DNA of 64,000 nucleotides from Streptomyces megasporus (GTDB lineage Bacteria; Actinomycetota; Actinomycetes; Streptomycetales; Streptomycetaceae). Shown here piece by piece: positions 50,616-58,936 of this stretch. The notes under the pieces are model-generated. The model did no database searches. It worked only from the letters and a program-made list of their open reading frames with translations, and was not told the origin of the DNA. Every line of letters begins with the position of its first letter. The stretch's first letter is position 1. Position numbers and translations under genes: made by a program. The stretch covers positions 208,819-272,818 of the forward strand of contig NZ_JODL01000003.1 in assembly GCF_000718985.1 (NCBI RefSeq), written 5' to 3'.

Positions 50616-51410
50616 TCAGAGCCTCCGGGTGGCCAGCGTCAGCCGGTCCCGTGCGTCGAACAGAGCCTCCTTGATGGTCTGTTCGTGGGCGGGGGTCAGG
50701 CGCGCCACCGGCACCGAGCAACTGATGGCGTCCCGTGCGGGGGTGCGGTAGGGGATGGCGACGCCGAAGCAGCGCAGCCCCAGGGTGTTCTCCTCGCGGT
50801 CCACCGCGTAGCCCTGTTCGCGGACCTGGCGCAGCTCCTCGATGAGCTTCTCGCGGTCGGTGATGGTGTGCTCGGTCAGCGGGGTCAGGGTCTCCGGGAG
50901 CATCGCGCGGATGTGGTCGTCGTCGTACGTCGCCAGCAGCGCCTTGCCCAGGGACGTGGAGTGGGCGGGCAGTCGCCGTCCCACCCGGGTGAAGGGGCGC
51001 AGGTAGTGCTGCGACTGGCGGGTGGCCAGGTAGACGACGTTGGTGCCGTCCAGCCGGGCGAGGTGGATGGTCTCGGTGGTGTCGTCGGAGAGCCGGTCCA
51101 GGGTGGGGCGGGCGGCGGCCACGACCTCGTCGCCGTCGATGTAGGAGGTGCCGACCAGCAGGGCGCGTACGCCGATGCCGTAGCGGGTGCCGGTGGCGTC
51201 CGTCTCGATCCAGCCCAGGTCCACCAGGGTGCGCAGCAGCATGTAGAGGCTGGACTTGGGGTAGCCGACGGCCTCCTGGACGGCGGCCAGGGAGTGCATG
51301 CCGGGCTGCCCGGCGAAGAACTCCAGCAGTTCCACCGTGCGCACAGCCGATTTGACCTGCCCGCTCGCCTCCGGTTTCCGACCGGGGGCGCCCCCGCGCG
51401 CTGACGGCAT
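50616..51410 (-). CDS. IclR-family transcriptional regulator
   Basis: A 264-residue regulator. Residues 19-85 form the helix-turn-helix: SAVRTVELLEFFAGQPGMHS and LAAVQEAVGYPKSSLYMLLR. The effector domain includes ETIHLARLDGTNVVYLATRQ and LPAHSTSLGKALLATY, then REENTLGLRCFGVAIPYRTP. The ATG at 51410 (AAAGGG 9 bases upstream) is preferred; ATG 51440 is also in frame. It is divergent from the aldehyde dehydrogenase gene, its probable target, with an inverted repeat between. Confidence 0.9.
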   Translation of the reverse strand: MPSARGGAPGRKPEASGQVKSAVRTVELLEFFAGQPGMHSLAAVQEAVGYPKSSLYMLLRTLVDLGWIETDATGTRYGIGVRALLVGTSYIDGDEVVAAARPTLDRLSDDTTETIHLARLDGTNVVYLATRQSQHYLRPFTRVGRRLPAHSTSLGKALLATYDDDHIRAMLPETLTPLTEHTITDREKLIEELRQVREQGYAVDREENTLGLRCFGVAIPYRTPARDAISCSVPVARLTPAHEQTIKEALFDARDRLTLATRRL

Positions 51411-51474
51411 CGACCTTGACCCTTTCGCTCGACCGGCCATAGAGTCCCGGACAGTTATTCACACTGCGGGACGC

Positions 51475-51492
51475 TGTTCAGCATATCGAACA
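51475..51492. promoter_or_regulatory. candidate IclR operator
   Basis: TGTTC-N8-GAACA is a perfect 5-base inverted repeat between the divergent regulator and dehydrogenase genes, in a low-GC patch (AGCATATC). Nearby GTCCCG and CGGGAC (51444-51449, 51467-51472) form a second, wider inverted repeat. Confidence 0.45.
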
Positions 51493-51620
51493 AGGTTCCC
51501 GGGGGACAGCCCTCGGTGTCCGAAGACCGGACGTGGTGTCCCGCCGACGGAAGCCGACGGAAGCGTCGGCCGTCGATCGACCCGTTACGCAGCCGGCCGG
51601 CCGGCAGGAGGAGTTCAGCG

Positions 51621-53150
51621 GTGGCAGTACCAGTGTGGAGTGTCGACCCCAGGACCGGGAAGCAGCGCGAGCAGGTCGCCGTCGAGGCCACGGCCGCCGA
51701 CGTCGACGCGGCCGTCCGCGCCGCCCACGCCGCCCGTGCCGGGCTGGCCGACCGCGCCGCCCGCATCGCCCTGTTGCGCGCGGCGGCCGAGGAGTTGGAG
51801 GCGGCCCGCGAGGAGGTCGTGGCCGCGGCGGACGCCGAGACGGCCCTGGGCGAGGTCCGGTTGAACGGCGAACTGGCCCGTACCGCCTACCAGTTGCGGG
51901 CCTTCGCCGACGAGGTGGCCGACGGCGGTTATCTGGACGTCGTCATCGACCACGCCGACGCCTCGCTGACCCCGCCCCGACCCGACCTGCGCCGCTACAA
52001 GATCCCACTGGGCGTGGTGGCCGTCTACGCCGCCTCCAACTTCCCCCTCGCCTTCTCCGTGCCCGGCGGCGACACCGCCAGCGCGCTCGCGGCGGGCTGT
52101 CCGGTCGTGGTCAAGGCGCACCCGGACCACCCGGCCACCTCCGAGCTGTGCGCCGCCGTGCTGCGCCGCGCCGCCGTCCGCGCGGGGCTGTCCGAGGACG
52201 TCGTCACCGTGGTGCACGGCTTCGACGCGGGCGTGGAACTGGTGAAGCACCCGCTGGTCGCGGCGGCCGGTTTCACCGGCTCCGTCCGCGGTGGCCGGGC
52301 CCTGTTCGACGCCGCCGCCGCCCGTTCGAACCCCATCCCCTTCCACGGCGAGCTGGGCAGCCTCAACCCGGTGGTCGTCACCGAGGCGGCGGCCGAGGAG
52401 CGCGCCGAGTCGATCGGCGCCGGTCTGGCCGGGTCGATGACCATGGGGTGCGGGCAGTTCTGCACCAAGCCCGGACTGGTCCTCGCGCCCGAGGGCGAGG
52501 CGGGCGACCGTCTGCTGAAGGCCCTGGCCGACTCCGTCGCCGAGGCCGCCGCCGGGCCGCTGCTGGACGGCCGGATGCGGGAGGCGTTCCTCGCCGGGGT
52601 CCGGGCCCGCGCCGAACTGGAGGGCGTGACGGCCCCGGTCATGGCGGTCGAGGGCGAGGGACGGACGGTGGGCGCCGGCTTCCTCACCGTCGACGCCGAG
52701 CGGCTGGTCTCCGGGGGCCCGTACGAGGTGCTGCTGGAGGAGTGCTTCGGCCCGGTCACCGTCGTCGCCCGCTACCGCGACACCGACGAGGTCGGCGAGG
52801 TGCTCGCGAAGCTGCCCGGCAACCTCACCGCCACCCTCCACCTCGGCGAGGAGGAGGGGGAGCGGGAGGACGGCACCGCCGCCCGGCTGCTGGCCGAGCT
52901 GACCCCGCTGGCCGGGCGCGTCCTGGTCAACGGCTGGCCCACCGGCGTCGCCGTCGCCCCCGCCCAGCACCACGGCGGCCCCTACCCGGCGACCACCTCC
53001 ACCTCCACCTCGGTCGGCGCCACGGCCATCGAGCGCTGGCTGCGCCCGGTCGTCTACCAGGACACCCCTCCGGCGCTGCTGCCGCCGGAGCTGCGGGAGG
53101 ACAACCCGCTCGGTCTGCCGCGCCGGGTCGACGGCCGCCGCGAGGGCTGA
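51621..53150 (+). CDS. aldehyde dehydrogenase, alpha-ketoglutaric semialdehyde type
   Basis: A 509-residue NAD(P)-dependent dehydrogenase. Catalytic C281 is in MGCGQFCTKPGLVL and general base E244 is in PFHGELGSLNP. The cofactor region is VAVYAASNFPLAFSVPGGDT. The layout resembles 2,5-dioxovalerate (alpha-ketoglutaric semialdehyde) dehydrogenases, which close oxidative arabinose, galactarate and hydroxyproline routes. The GTG at 51621 has AGGAGGAG 7 bases upstream; the frame extends upstream without a start signal. IclR is divergent. It could complete the pathway encoded at 31566-34249. Confidence 0.85.
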   Translation: MAVPVWSVDPRTGKQREQVAVEATAADVDAAVRAAHAARAGLADRAARIALLRAAAEELEAAREEVVAAADAETALGEVRLNGELARTAYQLRAFADEVADGGYLDVVIDHADASLTPPRPDLRRYKIPLGVVAVYAASNFPLAFSVPGGDTASALAAGCPVVVKAHPDHPATSELCAAVLRRAAVRAGLSEDVVTVVHGFDAGVELVKHPLVAAAGFTGSVRGGRALFDAAAARSNPIPFHGELGSLNPVVVTEAAAEERAESIGAGLAGSMTMGCGQFCTKPGLVLAPEGEAGDRLLKALADSVAEAAAGPLLDGRMREAFLAGVRARAELEGVTAPVMAVEGEGRTVGAGFLTVDAERLVSGGPYEVLLEECFGPVTVVARYRDTDEVGEVLAKLPGNLTATLHLGEEEGEREDGTAARLLAELTPLAGRVLVNGWPTGVAVAPAQHHGGPYPATTSTSTSVGATAIERWLRPVVYQDTPPALLPPELREDNPLGLPRRVDGRREG

Positions 53151-53304
53151 CACCCGCCGGACACCCGACAAACGCCCGATGAACCCCGTCCGCCGGCCGC
53201 CCCCACGGGCGTCCGGCGGACGGTCCGCGCGGGGCGGGCATAAGACCGCCTTGGCCTCGACCAAAGACAATTCGGGATGGACAGCAAGGAATCGGGGCGG
53301 GACA

Positions 53305-54363
53305 GTGGCGTCCATGGAGAACCCCTTGTCGGGCGCCGAGTTCGCGCCGAAGACCACCTACCTCAACACCGCCTCGCACGGCCTGCTGCCCGCCCGTACC
53401 GCCGACGCCGTCCGGACGGCGGTCGACGAGACGGTCGAGGGGCGGATCGACATGACGCGCTGGTTCGCCGCGGTCGAGGGGGCGCGGGCCCGCTTCGCCC
53501 GGCTCGCCGGCGTGGCTCCCACCCGGGTGGCGCTCGGCTCGGCCGTGGCGCAGCAGGTCGCGCTGATCGCGGGCGCGCTGCCGGCCGGCGCCGAGGTGCT
53601 GGTCGCGGACGGCGACTTCAGCTCCCTGGTCAACCCCTTCGCCGTGCGCGGCGACCTCAAGCTGCGCACCGCCCCTCTGGAGGAGCTGCCGGGCGCCGTC
53701 CGCCCCGGCACCGCGCTGGTCGCGGTCAGCGCCGTGCAGTCGGCGGACGGCCGTGTCGCGGACCTCGCCGCGCTCGCCGAGGCGGCTCGGGAGCACGGCT
53801 CCCGCACCCTCGTCGACACCACCCAGTCCACCGGCTGGCTGCCGTTGGACCAGGGGGCCTTCGACTACACGGTGTGCGGCGCCTACAAGTGGCTGGTGTC
53901 CCCGCGCGGTGTCTGCTTCCTCACCGTGCCCGAGGACGGCGGCGGCCTGGTGCCGCTCCAGGCCGGCTGGGTCGCGGGGGAGCGCCCCTGGGAGAGCTGC
54001 TACGGGGTGGTCGAGGAACTCGCGGACTCCGCCCGCCGGTTCGACACCGCCCCGGCGTTCCTGCCCTACCTCGGCGCCGAGCGTTCCCTGGCCCTGATCG
54101 AGGAGATCGGCCCGGAGGCGATCGGCGCCCACGACCGCGCGCTGGCCGACCGCTTCCGCACCGGCGCCGCCGAGCTGGGGCGGCGTCCCGTGCCGGGCGA
54201 CTCGGCGATCGTCGCCGTGCCCGGTCTGGGCGACGCCGCGGCGTCGCTGCGGGAGGCCGGTGTGGAGGTCTCGGTGCGGGCGGGGAACCTGCGCGCGGCG
54301 TTCCACCTGTACAACACGGTCGAGGACGTGGACCGACTGTTGGCGGCGTTGGCCGGGGCGTGA
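53305..54363 (+). CDS. class V aminotransferase-fold PLP enzyme
   Basis: A PLP-dependent protein of 352 residues (349 if ATG 53314 is used). The lysine for PLP is in YTVCGAYKWLVSPRGVCFLT. It has TTYLNTASHGLLPARTADAV and LVDTTQSTGWLPLDQGAFDY. The family includes cysteine desulfurases, kynureninases and isopenicillin-epimerase-like enzymes; no reaction is assigned. A separate promoter region lies between it and the dehydrogenase. Confidence 0.85.
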   Translation: MASMENPLSGAEFAPKTTYLNTASHGLLPARTADAVRTAVDETVEGRIDMTRWFAAVEGARARFARLAGVAPTRVALGSAVAQQVALIAGALPAGAEVLVADGDFSSLVNPFAVRGDLKLRTAPLEELPGAVRPGTALVAVSAVQSADGRVADLAALAEAAREHGSRTLVDTTQSTGWLPLDQGAFDYTVCGAYKWLVSPRGVCFLTVPEDGGGLVPLQAGWVAGERPWESCYGVVEELADSARRFDTAPAFLPYLGAERSLALIEEIGPEAIGAHDRALADRFRTGAAELGRRPVPGDSAIVAVPGLGDAAASLREAGVEVSVRAGNLRAAFHLYNTVEDVDRLLAALAGA

Positions 54364-54557
54364 CGGCTCGACCCGGCCGCGCGCGAACCCGGGATCACGT
54401 CCGGGACGCGAGCACTTCGTCGAGGCGGGCGGCCCGCTCGGCCAGGTCGCCGATCGCCGGCGGTTCGCCCAGGTCAGGGCGATCGTGGGTGTCGTCCCGC
54501 CGCCCGGACCCGTGATCTCGAACATTCGTCCAAGGGGTATACCCCGCGGGGCCGGTT

Positions 54558-55589
54558 TCAGGCCGAGCCCCGGCGCACCAGCTCGGTCGGCAGGATGACC
54601 GCCGAGGACTCCTCGCCGCCGAGCAGGCCCATCAGCACCCGCACCATCTCGGAGCTGATCCGGTCCCACGGCTGGCGGATGGTGGTCAGCTCCGGGAGGC
54701 CGGCGACGGCGGCGGGGGAGTCGTCGAAGCCCCCGACCGCCACGTCCTCCGGCACCCGGCGACCGGCCCGATCCAGCGCGGCCAGCGCGCCGCGCGCCAT
54801 CAGGTCGGAGGCGACGAACAGCGCGTCCAGGTCCGGGACCCGCTCCAGCAGCTCGGCGGTGGCCCGCTCACCGCCGTCGCGGCTGTAGTCGCCGTGGGCG
54901 ACCAGGTCGTCGCCCGCCGGCAGCCCGGTCTCGGTGAGCACCTCGCGCCAGCCCGCCAGACGGTCCACGCCGCCGGGGGTGTCCATCGGACCGGCGACCG
55001 TGGCGATCCGGCGCCGGCCGAGGGAGACCAGGTGCCGCACCATCTCCCGGGCGCCGTCCCGGTCGTCGGCGGCCACGTGCGACAGCCTGGCGGCACGCCC
55101 TTTCCGACCGATCGGCTTGCCGCAGGCGACGACCGGTATCCCGGCCTCGACGAGCTGCTCGGCGATCGGGTCCCCGGTGTGGCTGGAGACCAGCAGGACG
55201 CCGTCGACGTGCCCGGCGGTGACGTAGCGCATGACGCGGCGCCGCTCGGCGGGCGTGCCGGCGATCATCAGCAGCAGCGGGATGTCGTGCGCGGCGAGCG
55301 CCTGGGTGCAACCGCGCAGCAACACGTTGAAGTTGGGGTCCTCGAAGAGCTTCTCCTGGGGCTCGGTGAGCAGGAAGGCCACCGAGTCCGAACGGCCCGT
55401 GATGAGGCTGCGGGCGTGCCGGTTGACGACGTAGCCGGTCTTGCGGATCGCCGCCCTGACCGCCTCGGCCGCGGCGGGGCTGACGTTGTGGCCCCCGTTG
55501 AGGACCCGCGAGACCGTGCCCCGGGAGACCCCGGCCTCCCGTGCCACGTCGTGGATCGTCGGCGGGCGTCGCCGCTCGGTGCTGCTCAT
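54558..55589 (-). CDS. LacI-family transcriptional regulator of galactan genes
   Basis: A 343-residue repressor. The N-terminal helix-turn-helix is TIHDVAREAGVSRGTVSRVL with the hinge NRHARSLITGRSDSVAFLLT. The sugar-binding domain follows (HVDGVLLVSSHTGDPIAEQL, LFVASDLMARGALAALDRAG, VGGFDDSPAAVAGLPELTTI). ATG 55589 follows GGGGAGA. It is upstream of the permease genes on the same strand. The two palindromes at 58813 and 58902 and the half-site at 55635 are its likely operators. Galactose, galactobiose or galactan oligomers are probable inducers. Confidence 0.92.
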   Translation of the reverse strand: MSSTERRRPPTIHDVAREAGVSRGTVSRVLNGGHNVSPAAAEAVRAAIRKTGYVVNRHARSLITGRSDSVAFLLTEPQEKLFEDPNFNVLLRGCTQALAAHDIPLLLMIAGTPAERRRVMRYVTAGHVDGVLLVSSHTGDPIAEQLVEAGIPVVACGKPIGRKGRAARLSHVAADDRDGAREMVRHLVSLGRRRIATVAGPMDTPGGVDRLAGWREVLTETGLPAGDDLVAHGDYSRDGGERATAELLERVPDLDALFVASDLMARGALAALDRAGRRVPEDVAVGGFDDSPAAVAGLPELTTIRQPWDRISSEMVRVLMGLLGGEESSAVILPTELVRRGSA

Positions 55590-55627
55590 GCGGTGTGTCT
55601 CCCCGCTCTCTTCCCGCGTCCCCATCA

Positions 55628-55648
55628 CGATCCCGTTCACAGGGATCG
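55628..55648. promoter_or_regulatory. inverted repeat with LacI half-site
   Basis: CGATCCC and GGGATCG are exact reverse complements around GTTCACA. The centre reads CGTTCACAG, one half of the operator consensus found twice upstream of the binding-protein and GH42 genes. It lies between the permease stop and the LacI start, so it may be a weak autoregulatory site or a terminator stem. Confidence 0.45.
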
Positions 55649-55653
55649 GCCGC

Positions 55654-56547
55654 TCAGGACTTTACGGCTCCGGACAGCAGGTCCAGACTCCAGAATCGCT
55701 GGATCACCAGGAACACGGCGATCAGCGGCACGATGGCCAGCAGCGCGCCCGTGATCACCAGGGTGTACAGGGCGGGGGTGCCGGCCCCTTGTTGGAGCAG
55801 GGTGAACAGCCCCACGGTGATCGGGAACTTCTCGTCGTCGCCGAGCATGATGTACGGCAGCAGGAAGTTGTTCCAGACCGCGACGAACTGGAAGAGGAAC
55901 ACCGTCACCAGGCCCGGCAGCATCATCGGGAGCGCCAGGGTGCGGAAGATCCGCCACTCGCCGGCGCCGTCCATCCGGCCCGCCTCGATCACGTCCGCGG
56001 GCACGGCGGCGTCGGCGTGGACGCGGGCCAGGTAGACGCCGTACGGGGAGAGGATCTGCGGCAGCAGCACCGAGAGGTGGGTGTCGGCCAGCCCGGCTTC
56101 GGCCAGCAGCAGGTACTGCGGCACGGCCAGGATGACCGGGGGCATCAACACCCCGGTGAGGAGGACGTTGAAGACCGTCTCCCGGCCGCGGAACCGGTAG
56201 ACCGCCAGGGCGTGGCCGGCGAGCGCGGAGACCGCGGTGGACAGCAGGGCGCCCAGCCCGGCGTAGAGGGCGGAGTTGGCCATCCACCGCCAGTAGACCC
56301 CGTCGCGGTAGGCCGACAGGTCCGCGAGGTTGTCCGTCAGGCCGGTGCCGGGCAGGAAGGTGAAGGTGGAGAACAGCTCGCGGCCGGACTTGGTCGCCGC
56401 GACCAGCACCCAGGCGACCGGCAGCAGGCAGTAGAGGGTGCCCAGCGCCAGCACCGCGGTGGGGACCAGCGCGGTCCGGCGCGGGGCGCGCGGGGTGGGC
56501 GCGGCGCCGGTCGGGGCGGGGGAGAGCGTGGGAGCGGTGGCGGTCAT
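55654..56547 (-). CDS. ABC sugar permease (MalG type), galactan system
   Basis: A 297-residue permease with six membrane segments and the EAA loop VIEAGRMDGAGEWRIFRTLA (an EAG variant). Proline/threonine-rich cytoplasmic N-terminus of about 25 residues. ATG 56547 overlaps the stop of the previous permease (ATGA). No ATPase gene lies in the cluster, consistent with a shared MsiK-type ATPase. Confidence 0.92.
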   Translation of the reverse strand: MTATAPTLSPAPTGAAPTPRAPRRTALVPTAVLALGTLYCLLPVAWVLVAATKSGRELFSTFTFLPGTGLTDNLADLSAYRDGVYWRWMANSALYAGLGALLSTAVSALAGHALAVYRFRGRETVFNVLLTGVLMPPVILAVPQYLLLAEAGLADTHLSVLLPQILSPYGVYLARVHADAAVPADVIEAGRMDGAGEWRIFRTLALPMMLPGLVTVFLFQFVAVWNNFLLPYIMLGDDEKFPITVGLFTLLQQGAGTPALYTLVITGALLAIVPLIAVFLVIQRFWSLDLLSGAVKS

Positions 56548-57503
56548 CGGGATTCCCCCTGCCTGGTACGGGAGCCGACGGCCTTCAGGAAGCCGAAGGA
56601 CAGCACGAGCGTCACCACGGCGATGACCACCGCGCCGGCGGCGGCCGCGTGGACGTCGCCCTTGACGAAGGCGTCCTGGTAGACCTTCATCAGCGGGCTC
56701 CAGGTGGTGGAGACGCCGTTGGTGAGCGGCTTGAGCGTGGTGGGTTCGCTGAACACCTGGAGCGTGGCGATGACCGAGAAGAAGAAGGTCAGCACCAGGG
56801 ACGGCGCCACCATCGGGATCTTGATCCGCAGCGCGATCTGCACCTGCGAGCAGCCGTCGAGCCGGGCGGCCTCGTGGATCTCCGGAGGGATCGCGCGCAG
56901 CGACGTGTAGATGACGATCATGTTGAAGCCGGTGCCGCCCCAGACGGCGATGTTGGCGAGCGCGCCGTACAGCGGTCCGCCGTCGAGCAGGTCCGGTCGC
57001 GGCAGGCCCGCCTCGGCCAGCACGAAGTGGAAGGGGCTCACGTCCGGCAGGTAGAGGAAGCCCCACAGCAGCGCGGCGATCACCCCGGGGACGGCGTACG
57101 GGAGGAAGATCCCGAGCCGGGCGACGGAGCGGCCCCGGACCCGGTCGGCGTCCAGCATCAGGGCGAAGACCAGGGCCAGGCCGAGCATGACGGGGACGAC
57201 GATCAGTCCGTAGCCCAGCACCCGCAGCGCACCGGAGGCCAGTTCGGGGTCGGTGAGGGCGTCGGCGTAGTTGGACAGGCCGGCCCACACCTCCCGGCGG
57301 GCCCCGCTGCCCAGGCCGAGCCCCTGGACTCGGACCGAACGCAGACTGAGGTACAGGGCGTAGCCGATGGGGAGGGCGAAGAAGAGGAGGAACAGGGCGA
57401 CGGCCGGCAGCAGGAAGAGGTGGGGCGCGCGCCGCTCGCCGTGCCCCTTCCGTGCCGCACGGGTCGCCCGCGGCGCGGACGCCGCGGGGGTCCGACGTGT
57501 CAC
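56544..57503 (-). CDS. ABC sugar permease (MalF type), galactan system
   Basis: A 319-residue permease with six membrane segments: LFLLPAVALFLLFFALPIGY at the start, and EAA loop IHEAARLDGCSQVQIALRIK. GTG 57503 overlaps the stop of the binding-protein gene (GTGA). It forms the importer with the next gene and the lipoprotein. Confidence 0.92.
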   Translation of the reverse strand: MTRRTPAASAPRATRAARKGHGERRAPHLFLLPAVALFLLFFALPIGYALYLSLRSVRVQGLGLGSGARREVWAGLSNYADALTDPELASGALRVLGYGLIVVPVMLGLALVFALMLDADRVRGRSVARLGIFLPYAVPGVIAALLWGFLYLPDVSPFHFVLAEAGLPRPDLLDGGPLYGALANIAVWGGTGFNMIVIYTSLRAIPPEIHEAARLDGCSQVQIALRIKIPMVAPSLVLTFFFSVIATLQVFSEPTTLKPLTNGVSTTWSPLMKVYQDAFVKGDVHAAAAGAVVIAVVTLVLSFGFLKAVGSRTRQGESR

Positions 57504-58792
57504 TTGGCGACCTCGAAGCCCTGCTTCTCCAGGTCCGCGACGGTCGTCTCGTGCACGGTCCGCAGCGCCGCGCCGAAGTCCGACCGCTTCTTGGCCGCCG
57601 CGCCGAAGGCGTCCTTGAAGGAGCTGTAGGCGACGTTGACGTTGGGCCCCCACGCGGCGGGCGCGGTGCCCTCGGCGATCTTCGCGGCCCGCTCGTGGAA
57701 GTCGGTCTGCCCGGAGAAGAACTCCGGCGCCTCCTTCAGCGCGTCACCGGTCTGGGCGGCCTGCGCGGCGGGGTAGACGCCGCTCTCCCGCACCAGCGCG
57801 GCCAGCGCCTCGGGGTCGGTGTTGAGCCAGGTCGCGAACTCGGCCGCGGCCTCCTTGTGTTCGGAGTCGTTCGTGACGGCCGTGGTGGAGCCGCCCCAAC
57901 TGCCGGTGACGTTCGCGCCCTTCTCCCACTGGGGGAGCGGCGCCATCGCCCACTTGCCCTGGGTGTCGGGAGCGGCGGTGGTCAGCGTGCCGGGGGCCCA
58001 CACCGCGCTGACCCAGGCGATCTGCTTGCCGGTGTTGAGGGCCTTGTTCCAGGCCGGGGTGTACATCGGCTGGTTGTCGATGGCCCCCTCCTTCACCAGG
58101 GAGCCCCAGAAGTCGGCGACCTTCCGGGTGGCGGCGTCGTCGATGGCGACCTTCCACTTCTGGCCCTCGGTGGTCCACCACCGTGCGCCGGCCTGCTGGG
58201 CGAGGCCGGCGAAGAGGCCCGCGTCGTTGCTGGAGAAGGTGGTGAGGGCCTTCTCCGGGGCCTTCTCCTTGAGCGCGCGGGCGGTCTCGGCGAACTCCTC
58301 CCAGGTGGTGGGGACGGTCAGGCCGTACTCCTCGAAGAGGTCCTCGCGGTAGAAGAACATCATCGGCCCCGAGTCCTGGGGGAGGGCGTAGACGGCGTCG
58401 GTGCCGAGGGTGACCTGCTGCCAGACGCCGGGGGCGAACTCCCGCTCCGCGTCGCCGACCTCGCCGGATATGTCGGCCAGGACGTCGTTGCCGACCAGGG
58501 TGGGCAGCGCCTGGTACTCCGCCTGCACCAGGTCGGGCGCCTCGCCCGCCTTGGCCGCGGTGATGGTCTTGGTCACCAGGTCGTCGCCACTGGCCTGCTT
58601 CTTGACCGTGACCTTGACGTCCGGGTGCTCCTCGTTCCAGAGCGCGACGACCTTGTCCATGCCCGGGGCCCAGGACCAGTAGGTCAACTCGACCGGACCG
58701 GAGGAGCCGGAGCCCCCCGAGGAGCCGCAGCCGGTGAGGGCCGCGGTCGCCAGTACGGCCGCGGCGCACGTCGCGACGGTGCGGTTGTTCAT
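57500..58792 (-). CDS. sugar ABC transporter solute-binding lipoprotein, galactan system
   Basis: A 430-residue extracellular lipoprotein. The lipobox is LTGCGSS with the cysteine at about residue 22. Family motifs are ELTYWSWAPGMDKVVALWNE and AGEAPDLVQAEYQALP. GGGAGGAACC stands before the ATG at 58792. The promoter and operator lie directly upstream. It probably binds galacto-oligosaccharides released by the GH53 enzyme. Confidence 0.94.
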   Translation of the reverse strand: MNNRTVATCAAAVLATAALTGCGSSGGSGSSGPVELTYWSWAPGMDKVVALWNEEHPDVKVTVKKQASGDDLVTKTITAAKAGEAPDLVQAEYQALPTLVGNDVLADISGEVGDAEREFAPGVWQQVTLGTDAVYALPQDSGPMMFFYREDLFEEYGLTVPTTWEEFAETARALKEKAPEKALTTFSSNDAGLFAGLAQQAGARWWTTEGQKWKVAIDDAATRKVADFWGSLVKEGAIDNQPMYTPAWNKALNTGKQIAWVSAVWAPGTLTTAAPDTQGKWAMAPLPQWEKGANVTGSWGGSTTAVTNDSEHKEAAAEFATWLNTDPEALAALVRESGVYPAAQAAQTGDALKEAPEFFSGQTDFHERAAKIAEGTAPAAWGPNVNVAYSSFKDAFGAAAKKRSDFGAALRTVHETTVADLEKQGFEVAK

Positions 58793-58812
58793 GGTTCCTC
58801 CCTGGCGGGTTT

Positions 58813-58828
58813 CTGTGAACGTGCACAG
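58813..58828. promoter_or_regulatory. LacI operator 1
   Basis: CTGTGAACGTGCACAG is a near-perfect 16-base palindrome (two mismatched positions). It overlaps the -10 (TACTGT on the minus strand) of the binding-protein promoter, the right place for repression. A second copy lies at 58902. Confidence 0.8.
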
Positions 58829-58855
58829 TAGAGAAACAGAACCGACCCTTGTCAA
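58825..58855 (-). promoter_or_regulatory. vegetative-type promoter of the importer operon
   Basis: On the minus strand, TTGACA (58855-58850) is a perfect -35 box. TACTGT (58830-58825) follows after 19 bases. The spacing is slightly long. The start site would be near 58818, within the operator. Confidence 0.6.
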
Positions 58856-58901
58856 TGGTTGCGGTCCTACGGTTTCCTGGGGAAGAGCAGTCCGTTGAAG
58901 G

Positions 58902-58917
58902 CTGTGAACGTTCCCAG
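58902..58917. promoter_or_regulatory. LacI operator 2
   Basis: CTGTGAACGTTCCCAG matches operator 1 at 14 of 16 positions and is 20 bases before the GH42 start. One dimer here could block the GH42 gene, while operator 1 blocks the importer; the 89-base spacing would also allow a loop. Confidence 0.8.
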
Positions 58918-58936
58918 ATTGACGTCAGGAGTTCGC

